16,917 nt of DNA from JAGMDK01 sp023128695 (lineage in GTDB: Bacteria; Planctomycetota; Phycisphaerae; UBA1845; Fen-1342). Under the pieces are notes generated by a model, which saw only the letters and a list, made by a program, of their open reading frames with translations, was not told the origin of the DNA and did not search any database. The position numbers and the translations under genes were made by a program. The stretch covers positions 1-16,917 of the forward strand of contig DAOVQG010000060.1 in NCBI GenBank assembly GCA_030628805.1. The letters run 5' to 3'. Position 1 is the first letter of the stretch. The number at the start of each line of letters is the position of its first letter. Positions 6,883 through 13,661 of this stretch are shown piece after piece.

Positions 6883-7068
6883 ATGGCCAAACTCTCGCTC
6901 AAGTTGAAATGCCGGCGGAAGCCGAAATACAGCGTCCGGGCGTATACCCGCTGCGAGCTGTGCGGCCGCTCGCGGGCGGTGTACCGCAAGTTCAGGATTT
7001 GTCGGTGTTGCTTCCGGAAGCTGGCCCTCGAAGGCCTCATTCCGGGCGTGCGGAAAGCCAGTTGGTAA
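6883..7068 (+). CDS. rpsZ: 30S ribosomal protein S14, zinc-binding type Z
   Basis: S14 completes the 30S head close to S3, S10 and S19. This is the short 61-residue form with a zinc ribbon: a CELC pair, 12 intervening residues, then CRCC give the CxxC-x12-CxxC pattern (about residues 24-43). The ending GLIPGVRKASW is the family signature. I choose ATG 6883 because it gives the standard MAKLS start; AGGAG at 6866-6870 is 12 bases away. In-frame codons further upstream lie inside rplE and have no family match. All four zinc ligands are present, so this is the zinc-dependent form rather than the zinc-free paralogue. Confidence 0.96.
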   Translation: MAKLSLKLKCRRKPKYSVRAYTRCELCGRSRAVYRKFRICRCCFRKLALEGLIPGVRKASW

Positions 7069-7080
7069 GGAACACAAACG

Positions 7081-7479
7081 ATGGCAACCAGTGATCCAGT
7101 CGCCGACATGCTGACGCGGATTCGCAATGCCGCCCGGGTGGGCAAGCCGCGGGTGCGTGTTAAACGCAGCAAGGTCTGCCTGGGCGTCGCCCGCGTGTTG
7201 CAGGAAGAGGGCTATATCGGCGACTACCTCTCGATCGACGACACGAACCAGGGTGTCATCGAGATTGACCTGAAGTACGGCGAGCTGGGTGAACAGATTT
7301 TCCGCCGCATGCAGCGGGCCAGCCGGCCCGGGCGGCGGTTGTACAGAGGGGTCGACGAATTGGAGCGCGTCTGCGACGGCATGGGCATCGCGGTGGTTTC
7401 CACGAACAAAGGCGTGCTGAGTGACCGGCAGTGCCGCCAGCAGCGCGTCGGCGGCGAAGTGTTATGTACGGTGTGGTGA
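7081..7479 (+). CDS. rpsH: 30S ribosomal protein S8
   Basis: S8 binds helix 21 of 16S rRNA in the platform, and in E. coli it represses the spc operon by binding a mimic of that site near the L5 start. The 132-residue product opens TSDPVADMLTRIRNA, the standard start. It keeps GIAVVSTNKGVLSD (about 102-115) and the C-terminal GGEVLCTVW. TAAGGA (7066-7071) is nine bases before ATG 7081. I saw no convincing copy of an S8 target around 6314, so feedback control cannot be stated. Confidence 0.97.
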   Translation: MATSDPVADMLTRIRNAARVGKPRVRVKRSKVCLGVARVLQEEGYIGDYLSIDDTNQGVIEIDLKYGELGEQIFRRMQRASRPGRRLYRGVDELERVCDGMGIAVVSTNKGVLSDRQCRQQRVGGEVLCTVW

Positions 7480-7483
7480 TTCG

Positions 7484-8077
7484 ATGTCACGAATAGGCAA
7501 CAAACCGGTTCCGATCGCCAAGGGTGTGCAGGTCGAAATCACCCGGCAGACTATCAAGGTCTCCGGTCAGAAGGGTAATCTGTCCTGGACGGTGCCCGAA
7601 CCGATCACGGCGGCGGTTGTGGACAATCAGGTGGTCGTGAAGCGGCCCAACAACGTATCCCAGACGCGCGCTCTGCACGGGCTCTCGCGCGCCCTGATCG
7701 CCAACATGGTCAAGGGCGTCTCCGAGGGTTATGAGAAAAAGCTCGAGGTCTACGGCACGGGCTATAGTGCCAACGTCCAGGGCCAGACCCTCATGCTGAG
7801 CTGTGGGTACATGGGCCGCGGCGTGGGCAAGAAGGCCCAGTTTGAGATCCCTATTCCGGCCGGGTTGGAGGTCAAGGTCGAGACCCCCGCCGCCCGTGGC
7901 AACACTGAGCCCGCCAAGTTCACGGTCAGTGGGGCGGACAAGCAGGCGGTCGGGCAATTCGCCGCCGAAATCCGTAAAATCCGCAAGCCGGAGCCGTATT
8001 TGGGCAAGGGCATCCGTTACGCGGGCGAACACGTGCGGCGGAAGGCCGGCAAGGTCTTCGCCGCCGGCGCCGCCTAG
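7484..8077 (+). CDS. rplF: 50S ribosomal protein L6
   Basis: L6 sits near the factor-binding centre and the sarcin-ricin loop. The 197-residue product begins MSRIGNKPVPIAKGV, the standard opening, and contains the two-domain repeat expected of L6: HGLSRALIANMVKGVSEGYEK (about 66-86) and the C-terminal VGQFAAEIRKIRKPEPYLGKGIRYAGE. It ends in a short Ala-rich tail where many bacteria have RRKAGK. ATG 7484 follows the rpsH stop by four bases and shows no strong ribosome binding site, so coupling to rpsH is likely. Confidence 0.97.
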   Translation: MSRIGNKPVPIAKGVQVEITRQTIKVSGQKGNLSWTVPEPITAAVVDNQVVVKRPNNVSQTRALHGLSRALIANMVKGVSEGYEKKLEVYGTGYSANVQGQTLMLSCGYMGRGVGKKAQFEIPIPAGLEVKVETPAARGNTEPAKFTVSGADKQAVGQFAAEIRKIRKPEPYLGKGIRYAGEHVRRKAGKVFAAGAA

Positions 8078-8095
8078 GGTGCGAGGTAGGACTCG

Positions 8096-8464
8096 ATGAG
8101 ACGTGAGCTAATCAAAAACTGGCGCGCCGTGCGACGCATGCGGCGTGTGCGCAAGAAGATCAACGGCACGCCGGAGCGTCCGCGTCTGGCGGTGTCGCGT
8201 TCGAACCGCCACATCGGCGCCCAGATTATCGACGACATGGCCGGCCGCACGCTGTGCGCGGTCAACACGGACTCCCCGGGCGTGCGGGAGCAAGTCGGCT
8301 ACGGCGGGAACGTCAAGGCGGCCGCGGTGGTCGGAACATTATTGGGAGATAAGGCCAGGCAACTGGGTATCGGGCAGGTGTGCCTCGATCGGCGTGGTCG
8401 GAAGTATCACGGCCGGATCAAGGCGTTGGCGGATGCCGCCCGCGAGGCCGGGTTGAAATTTTAG
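8096..8464 (+). CDS. rplR: 50S ribosomal protein L18
   Basis: L18 binds 5S rRNA together with L5 in the central protuberance. The 122-residue product has the family pattern RVRKKINGTPERPRLAVSRSNRHI (about 17-40) and the C-terminal VCLDRRGRKYHGRIKALADAAREAGLKF. ATG 8096 has a good upstream site (GAGGTAGGA, 8083-8091). Length and context (between rplF and rpsE) are standard. Confidence 0.97.
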   Translation: MRRELIKNWRAVRRMRRVRKKINGTPERPRLAVSRSNRHIGAQIIDDMAGRTLCAVNTDSPGVREQVGYGGNVKAAAVVGTLLGDKARQLGIGQVCLDRRGRKYHGRIKALADAAREAGLKF

Positions 8465-8482
8465 CGAGCAGGACGGTAGCAC

Positions 8483-9223
8483 ATGGGTACAAGGCCTCAA
8501 AGAGGCAGAGGTAGAGGTAGACCGCGAGCAGACTTCGATGACGAATCGGGCATCGAAGATACGGTCGTCAAGCTCTACCGCTGCGCGACCGTCGTGAAAG
8601 GCGGGCGGCGTTTTTCATTCGGTGCGCTGGTGGTCGTCGGTGATCGCAACGGCCAAGTCGGCCATGGCTATGGCAAGGCCAACGAAGTCCCGCCGGCGGT
8701 GGAGAAAGGCATCAAGCAGGCGCGCCGAAACATGTTCCCGGTCCCGCTCCGGGGAACGACGATTCCGCATCGCGTGATCGGGCGCTTCGGGGCGAGCCGC
8801 GTCGTGATGGTGCCCGCGGCCGAAGGGACCGGCGTCATCGCCGGAGCCGCGCCCCGCGCCGTGCTCGAGCTGGCCGGGATCAAGAACGTACTCACCAAGT
8901 GCTACGGTTCGACCAGCCCGAAAAACCTCGTCAAGGCAACTATCAACGGACTTAAGGCCCTCCGCTCGCGGGCCACGGTCGAGAAGTTGCGCGGCGTAAC
9001 TCTCGACTTGCCGCCGGAGCGAGAGCCCGTCGAGGGAAAAGAGCCGGTCACGCCACGGGCTGACGTTCAGGAGGAGTCGCCAGCCGCGGTGGCCGTGGTC
9101 GAGAGCGAAGCTGCTCCGCCGACTGCCGTGGCAATTCTCGAGGTCCAATCCGAGACAACTCCCGAAACGGCCGCGCCCGCGACGCCGGAGCCATCGACGG
9201 AGGACACCTCCCATGATGCTTAA
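8483..9223 (+). CDS. rpsE: 30S ribosomal protein S5 with long acidic C-terminal tail
   Basis: S5 stabilises the mRNA path and decoding accuracy with S4. The double-stranded-RNA-binding domain is seen from about residue 25 (VVKLYRCATVVKGGRRFSFGALVVVGD) and the second domain through GASRVVMVPAAEGTGVIAG (about 103-121) and the GSTSPKNLVKATINGL stretch. The core ends near residue 176. It is followed by about 70 residues rich in Glu, Pro, Ala, Thr and Val with about 16 acidic and only three basic residues, making 246 residues against about 165-170 in E. coli. AGGA (8470-8473) is nine bases before ATG 8483. The end overlaps rplO by 11 bases; rpmD (L30), normally next, is absent. Confidence 0.95.
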   Translation: MGTRPQRGRGRGRPRADFDDESGIEDTVVKLYRCATVVKGGRRFSFGALVVVGDRNGQVGHGYGKANEVPPAVEKGIKQARRNMFPVPLRGTTIPHRVIGRFGASRVVMVPAAEGTGVIAGAAPRAVLELAGIKNVLTKCYGSTSPKNLVKATINGLKALRSRATVEKLRGVTLDLPPEREPVEGKEPVTPRADVQEESPAAVAVVESEAAPPTAVAILEVQSETTPETAAPATPEPSTEDTSHDA

Positions 9224-9812
9224 CGAAATTACCAAAGCCGCCGGGGCTAACAAGCGTCGCAAGCGCGTTGGCCGCGGCGAGAGCAGCGGGCATGGCAAGA
9301 CGTGTACCCGCGGGCACAAGGGCTGCCAGTCCCGATCCGGGGGGGGCGTGCGACCGTTGACCGAGGGCGGGCAGATGCCGATCTTCCGCCGCTTACCGAA
9401 GCGCGGCTTCAGCAACGCCCCGTTCCGTCAGAGCTGGAAGATCGTGAATCTCTCGGACCTGGAGAGGTTCTTCGCCGACGGTGAAACAGCGGATGTCGCG
9501 GCCTTGCAACGGTTGGGGCTGGTGCAGGGCGTGAAGCCGATGGTGAAGATCCTGGGTAACGGCACGCTGGGCAAGAAACTGACGGTTGAAGCTCACGCCT
9601 TCAGTCGGAGGGCCCGCGAAGAGGTAGAAAAGGCCGGCGGCACGGTCAAGCTCATCGAAAGCCGCACGCCGGCCGAGAAGGCCAAAGCCAAGCGAAATAC
9701 GGCCAAGTCCCGGGCCGCTGCGTCGTCGCCGAAGCCGGTCGAGAAAGTTGTGCCCGAGCAACCGGCAACGACGCCGGAAGAGCAGGCCCGGGAGAAACCA
9801 GAGGAAGCGTAA
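9213..9812 (+). CDS. rplO: 50S ribosomal protein L15 with C-terminal extension
   Basis: L15 is a late-assembly large-subunit protein. The 199-residue product has the standard Gly-rich N-terminus: KRRKRVGRGESSGHGKTCTR (about 14-33) and GGQMPIFRRLPKRGFSN (about 52-68). The core ends at about residue 150 (GGTVKLIES). After it comes a 49-residue Ala/Lys/Glu/Pro-rich tail; E. coli L15 has 144 residues. GGAGGA (9199-9204) is eight bases before ATG 9213; the next codon is also ATG (9216) and could serve. The start lies inside the last codons of rpsE. A run of eight G at 9339-9346 sits in the conserved SGGGVR part and the frame is intact through it. Confidence 0.95.
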   Translation: MMLNEITKAAGANKRRKRVGRGESSGHGKTCTRGHKGCQSRSGGGVRPLTEGGQMPIFRRLPKRGFSNAPFRQSWKIVNLSDLERFFADGETADVAALQRLGLVQGVKPMVKILGNGTLGKKLTVEAHAFSRRAREEVEKAGGTVKLIESRTPAEKAKAKRNTAKSRAAASSPKPVEKVVPEQPATTPEEQAREKPEEA

Positions 9813-9841
9813 CCTCCATCAGGGCAAGAGGATAGCCGCCG

Positions 9842-11221
9842 ATGTTCCGTGCGTTCTTCAATGTGTTCCGTGTCGCGGACCTCCGCAAGAAGGTGGGGTT
9901 TACCCTGCTGATGCTGTGTGTCTACCGGGTCGGTTTTTACGTGCCCCTGCCCGGTGTCGATCAGGATGCGCTGACCAAGCATTGGCAGACGGGCGGCGGC
10001 GGCGGTGCCTCTGAGCAGATGGCCGAAATGTTCGCGATGTTCACCGGGGGCGACCTCGGACAGAGCACGCTGTTCGGGCTCGGCATCATGCCCTACATCA
10101 GCGCCTCGATCATTTTTCAATTGCTCGTTACGGTCGTTCCGGCCCTGGAGAAACTCCAGAAGGAGGGGGACAGCGGGCGACGCAAAATCATGGAGTACAC
10201 CCGCTACGCCACCGTGGGCTTGTGCTTCATCCAGGCGCTTTTCTGGGTGAAATACCTCTCCGGCGCGGGGTTAATCTATCCAGAGTTCAGGGGGGGCTTC
10301 GCCTTCAGCGCCGTGGCGATCACGGGCTTGATGGCCGGTACCGTCCTCCTGATGTGGATCGGCGAGCAGATCGATGAGTACGGCATCGGCAACGGGATCA
10401 GCTTGATCATTATGGCGGGCATCATCTCGCGCTTGCCGTACGTCATACTCGAAGTAGTCAACGGTCTCATCGCGAGCATTGGCGGGGGCGGTCAGTCGTC
10501 CATCATGACGCCGGAGAAGATCGTCTTCCTGCTGTGCTCGTTTGTGGGGGTGGTGGCGGCGTCGATCCTGATCACCCAGGCCCAGCGGCGGATCAAGATT
10601 CAGCAGGCCAAGCAAACCCGCGGCCGGCGAATCGTCGGCGGGTCCCAGCACTACCTGCCGCTCCGCGTGAATCACGGCGGCGTGATGCCGATCATCTTTG
10701 CCAGCTCGCTGCTGCTTTTCCCGGGGATGCTGTTCGGACAACTGGTCAAATGGGATTTGCCTCTGGCCGGGATGTGGTTTTTCCTCCAGGAGATCTTCCG
10801 TCCCGGAGCTTTTATCTACAATCTCGCGTATGCGCTGATGGTGTATTTCTTCGCCTACTTCTGGGTTTCGGTCCAATTTCAGCCGAAGGAGCTGGCCAAT
10901 AATCTGCGCGACATGGGCAGCTTCATCCCCGGACTGCGGCCCGGCAAACGGACCGCCGACTATCTGGAATCGGTGATGACGCGGATCACCTACGTCGGAG
11001 CCGGGTTCCTGGCGGTCATCGCCCTGATCCCGTCCGTCGTGGCCATCCATTTCCAGATTCCGTTCCGGATTTCGGCCTTTCTGGGCGGGACGGGACTGCT
11101 GATCGTCGTGAGCGTCACGCTCGATTTGATCCAGCGAATCGAGGCTAATCTGATCATGCGGAATTACGAAGGCTTCCTCGGCACCGAGGGCGTCGGACGC
11201 GTGAAAGGACGTCAGTATTGA
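9842..11221 (+). CDS. secY: Protein translocase subunit SecY
   Basis: SecY is the channel of the Sec translocon in the inner membrane. The 459-residue product has about ten hydrophobic segments (near 18-37, 73-100, 119-139, 154-173, 182-210, 227-245, 279-300, 327-345, 381-400, 411-430). Conserved stretches include FGLGIMPYISASIIFQLL (78-95), GEQIDEYGIGNGISLII (174-190), QAKQTRGRRIVGGSQHYLPL (255-274) and FIPGLRPGKRTADYL (361-375). The last two are in the cytosolic loops that bind SecA and ribosomes. AGAGG (9827-9831) lies ten bases before ATG 9842. A seven-G run at 10290-10296 is in frame. The stop shares one base with adk. Confidence 0.97.
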   Translation: MFRAFFNVFRVADLRKKVGFTLLMLCVYRVGFYVPLPGVDQDALTKHWQTGGGGGASEQMAEMFAMFTGGDLGQSTLFGLGIMPYISASIIFQLLVTVVPALEKLQKEGDSGRRKIMEYTRYATVGLCFIQALFWVKYLSGAGLIYPEFRGGFAFSAVAITGLMAGTVLLMWIGEQIDEYGIGNGISLIIMAGIISRLPYVILEVVNGLIASIGGGGQSSIMTPEKIVFLLCSFVGVVAASILITQAQRRIKIQQAKQTRGRRIVGGSQHYLPLRVNHGGVMPIIFASSLLLFPGMLFGQLVKWDLPLAGMWFFLQEIFRPGAFIYNLAYALMVYFFAYFWVSVQFQPKELANNLRDMGSFIPGLRPGKRTADYLESVMTRITYVGAGFLAVIALIPSVVAIHFQIPFRISAFLGGTGLLIVVSVTLDLIQRIEANLIMRNYEGFLGTEGVGRVKGRQY

Positions 11222-11886
11222 TGCCGGCGAAGCAACTGATATTCCTGGGCCCCCCCGGGTCCGGCAAAGGTACGCAAGCCGGCCGCCTCGCCGAACGGTT
11301 TGGTATGGTCCAACTGTCCAGCGGGGATGCCCTGCGGCGGGAACGCCGGGAAAGCAGCGAAATCGGCCGCAAGGCGGCCCAATACATGGACGCCGGCACG
11401 CTGGTCCCGGATGAGGTCATCACCGGAGTGATGCTGGCGGCGATCGACAAGCTGCCCGCCGGTACAGGTTTCATCCTGGACGGTTTTCCCCGCACGGCAC
11501 CCCAGGCCGAGGCGCTTGAAACCGGCCTCCGGCAGCGGGGGCTCGAACTGGACGCGGTGATCGATTTCAAGCTCGACGACGGTGAAATCGTCCGGCGGAT
11601 CGTCGAGCGGCGGGTTTGCCAAGGCTGCCAGGCGACGTATAATGTGAGTTTCTTGCCGCCGAAGGTGGATGGGAAATGCGACAAGTGTGGCGGCGAGTTG
11701 ATTCAACGGCCTGACGACCGCGAAGAGGTGGTTGTGACGCGGCTGGAAACGTATCGTGCGCAGACGGCCCCGCTGATCGAGTACTACTCGCGACAGGGGC
11801 TGTTGAGCACCGTGGACTCGTCCGCCGGCGCGGATGCGGTGCAGGCTGAGGTGACGCGGCTCATTAAGTCGGCAGGTCGGAATTGA
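11221..11886 (+). CDS. adk: Adenylate kinase, zinc-LID type
   Basis: Adenylate kinase balances ATP + AMP and 2 ADP in the cytosol. The P-loop GPPGSGKGT is at residues 10-18, the AMP-binding SSGDALRR at 33-40 and DGFPR at 87-91. The LID has the four-cysteine zinc site (C133, C136, C153, C156), as in many Gram-positive and other bacteria but not E. coli. The RRDD-type ending of the LID reads RPDDRE (163-168). The product has 221 residues, a normal long form. AAAGGA (11204-11209) is 11 bases before ATG 11221. This ATG overlaps the secY stop as TGATG, and the adk stop overlaps map in the same way, so all three are probably translationally coupled. A run of seven C (11250-11256) lies in the P-loop codons. 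Confidence 0.97.
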   Translation: MPAKQLIFLGPPGSGKGTQAGRLAERFGMVQLSSGDALRRERRESSEIGRKAAQYMDAGTLVPDEVITGVMLAAIDKLPAGTGFILDGFPRTAPQAEALETGLRQRGLELDAVIDFKLDDGEIVRRIVERRVCQGCQATYNVSFLPPKVDGKCDKCGGELIQRPDDREEVVVTRLETYRAQTAPLIEYYSRQGLLSTVDSSAGADAVQAEVTRLIKSAGRN

Positions 11887-12683
11887 TGGTTGCCTCTACC
11901 GCTCGCATCGTGATTAAGTCGCCGAGGGAGATCGAACTAATGCGCGCGGCGGGCCGCGTGGTGCATCGCGTGCTCACGGAATTAGGCCGTCTGGTCCGAG
12001 CCGGCGTCACGACCGCGGAGTTGGAAACGCGAGCCAATGAGATCATCCGCGAAGCGGGCGGAACGGCTTTGTTCAAGGGTGTCGAGAACCCGCAGGCGCG
12101 GTTTCCGTTTCCGGCGTGCATCTGTGCGTCGGTGAATGAGCAAGTGGTGCACGGGATACCGAACGAGCGTCCCCTAGTGGAAGGTGACATCGTCAGTATC
12201 GATTGTGGCGTGCGGCTGAAAGGCTACTGTGGCGACGCGGCCCGGACCTTCGCGGTCGGTCAGGTGTCGCCGGAAGTCCAGCGGTTGCTGGATGTAACCC
12301 GGACGGCACTGGAAATCGCTGAGCGAGAGACCCGGCCCGGTCGGCGTTGGGGCCAGGTGGCCAAGCTGATGCAGAAGTGTGTCGAAGGCAGTAACTTCGG
12401 CGTGGTGCGGGAGTTTGTCGGGCACGGCATCGGCCAGGAGATGCACGAGGAGCCGAAGATTCCGAACTATTACGATCGGAGTCAGCGGAACGCGGATTTT
12501 GAGTTGCGGCCGGGCATGGCCCTGGCGATCGAGCCGATGGTCACCGCCGGCCGCTCTGAGGTGAAACTCGGCGACGACACGGGTTGGTCGGTGGTGACGA
12601 AGGACGGCTCGTGGGCGGCGCATTTTGAGAACGTCGTCGCGGTGACGGCCGATGGTGTGGACGTCTTGACGGACGGCAGTTGA
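11886..12683 (+). CDS. map: Methionine aminopeptidase, type I
   Basis: MAP removes the initiator methionine from nascent proteins using two metal ions. The 265-residue product has all five metal ligands: D106 (in DIVSIDCG), D117 (in GYCGDAARTF), H180 (in VGHGIG), E216 (in AIEPM) and E248 (in FENVV). The active-site His89 lies in VVHGIP. Lack of an N-terminal zinc-finger extension and the length indicate type Ia. ATG 11886 shares one base with the adk stop (TGATG). In many bacteria infA follows; here rpmJ comes next after 32 bp and no infA-like frame is present. Confidence 0.97.
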   Translation: MVASTARIVIKSPREIELMRAAGRVVHRVLTELGRLVRAGVTTAELETRANEIIREAGGTALFKGVENPQARFPFPACICASVNEQVVHGIPNERPLVEGDIVSIDCGVRLKGYCGDAARTFAVGQVSPEVQRLLDVTRTALEIAERETRPGRRWGQVAKLMQKCVEGSNFGVVREFVGHGIGQEMHEEPKIPNYYDRSQRNADFELRPGMALAIEPMVTAGRSEVKLGDDTGWSVVTKDGSWAAHFENVVAVTADGVDVLTDGS

Positions 12684-12715
12684 ACAGCCCAAGCGAGCGG
12701 CGGGAGATCGACGAG

Positions 12716-12829
12716 ATGAAAGTACGAAGCAGCGTCAAGCGGATTTGTGAGAACTGCAAGATTGTGAAGCGTAAGGGCGTGGTGCGGGTTATCTGCACCA
12801 ATCCGCGTCACAAGCAACGCCAGGGATAG
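12716..12829 (+). CDS. rpmJ: 50S ribosomal protein L36, zinc-binding form
   Basis: L36 is the smallest large-subunit protein, binding a 23S rRNA junction. The 37-residue product begins MKVRSSVKRICENC, the family opening. It carries the zinc ligand set C11, C14, C27 and H32, so it is the zinc-containing C+ form. The ATG at 12716 and TAG at 12827-12829 are clear, and the ending HKQRQG is typical. It sits between map and rpsM as in many bacteria. It is too short for simple ORF length cutoffs and was found by reading the gap. Confidence 0.95.
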   Translation: MKVRSSVKRICENCKIVKRKGVVRVICTNPRHKQRQG

Positions 12830-12844
12830 AGAAGGGCGGCGAGT

Positions 12845-13234
12845 ATGCCACGTGTAGCGGGTGTTGACATTCCGGCCCAGAAGCGAACCGAGATCGCGCT
12901 GCGATACATCTACGGCATCGGCCCCACGCGGGCGCGGGAGATTTGCAATAAAACGGCGATTGACCCCGGCGTGCGGGCCAACAAGCTAACCGAGGAAGAG
13001 ATCAGCAAGCTCGCGGCCATCATCGAGAGCGACTATGTGGTGGAGGGCCAACTCCGCCGCCAGGTGCAGCAGAACATTGCCCGGCTGCGGGAGATTCGCT
13101 GCTACCGCGGCTTGCGGCATATCCGGGGACTGCCGGTGCGCGGGCAGCGGACGCGGACCAATGCCCGTACCCGCAAGGGGCCGCGTAAGACCGTGGCTGG
13201 TAAGAAGGGTGTCAAGGAAATGCACCGCGCCTAA
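12845..13234 (+). CDS. rpsM: 30S ribosomal protein S13
   Basis: S13 is in the 30S head, pairs with S19 and contacts P-site tRNA through its basic C-terminus. The 129-residue product opens MPRVAGVDIPAQKRTEIALR, the family start, and keeps the helix-hairpin-helix-like IYGIGPTRAREIC (about 22-34) and the REIRCYRGLRHIRGLPVRGQ stretch. The C-terminal Arg/Lys-rich tail RTRTNARTRKGPRKT is normal. AGAAGGG (12830-12836) is eight bases before ATG 12845. It leads the alpha-type section. Confidence 0.98.
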   Translation: MPRVAGVDIPAQKRTEIALRYIYGIGPTRAREICNKTAIDPGVRANKLTEEEISKLAAIIESDYVVEGQLRRQVQQNIARLREIRCYRGLRHIRGLPVRGQRTRTNARTRKGPRKTVAGKKGVKEMHRA

Positions 13235-13254
13235 CGCGGGCAGGAGCGTGACGA

Positions 13255-13659
13255 TTGGCTAAGTCGAGTTCAAAGCGTAGAACCAAGCGGAATGTCGCCA
13301 AGGGTATAATCCATATCAAGGCGACATTCAACAACACGCTGATCACGGTCACGGATACGGGCGGCGATACGCTCTGCTGGGCCTCGGCCGGCTCGGTGCC
13401 GGCTTCCGGCGGCGACAAGAAGTTCGTCGGGGCCCGCAAGAGCACGCCTTTCGCCGCTCAACGCGCCGCGCAATATTGTGCCAACGAGGCCAAGAAGCAC
13501 GGCGTGATCGAGATCGAGGTCAGGGTCAAGGGGCCGGGGGCCGGCCGGGAATCGGCGGTCACCGCCTTGCAGGCCGCCGGTTTGCGGATTCAGTCGATAG
13601 AGGATGTCACGCCGCTGCCGCACAACGGCTGTCGGCCGCGTAAGCGTCGCAGGGTATAA
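13255..13659 (+). CDS. rpsK: 30S ribosomal protein S11 with a loop insertion
   Basis: S11 binds the platform of 16S rRNA near the E site. The 134-residue product has the family core GIIHIKATFNNTLITVTD (17-34) and the KSTPFAAQRAA stretch with the ending DVTPLPHNGCRPRKRRRV. Between SAGSV and the conserved GARKSTP, the sequence reads PASGGDKKFV where most bacteria have about three residues (such as GFK), so roughly seven residues are inserted (about residues 49-55). The start is TTG 13255 with AGGAG (13242-13246) eight bases upstream. The GTG-like or ATG alternatives do not give the MAKSSS opening. Ribosomal genes with TTG starts are uncommon. Confidence 0.95.
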   Translation: MAKSSSKRRTKRNVAKGIIHIKATFNNTLITVTDTGGDTLCWASAGSVPASGGDKKFVGARKSTPFAAQRAAQYCANEAKKHGVIEIEVRVKGPGAGRESAVTALQAAGLRIQSIEDVTPLPHNGCRPRKRRRV

Positions 13660-13661
13660 GC

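Noticed and set aside
10271..11050. Minus-strand frame opposite secY, and another opposite rpoA (14388-15332)
   Set aside because: Both are rich in His, Asp and Arg, typical of shadow frames, and show no recognisable domain.
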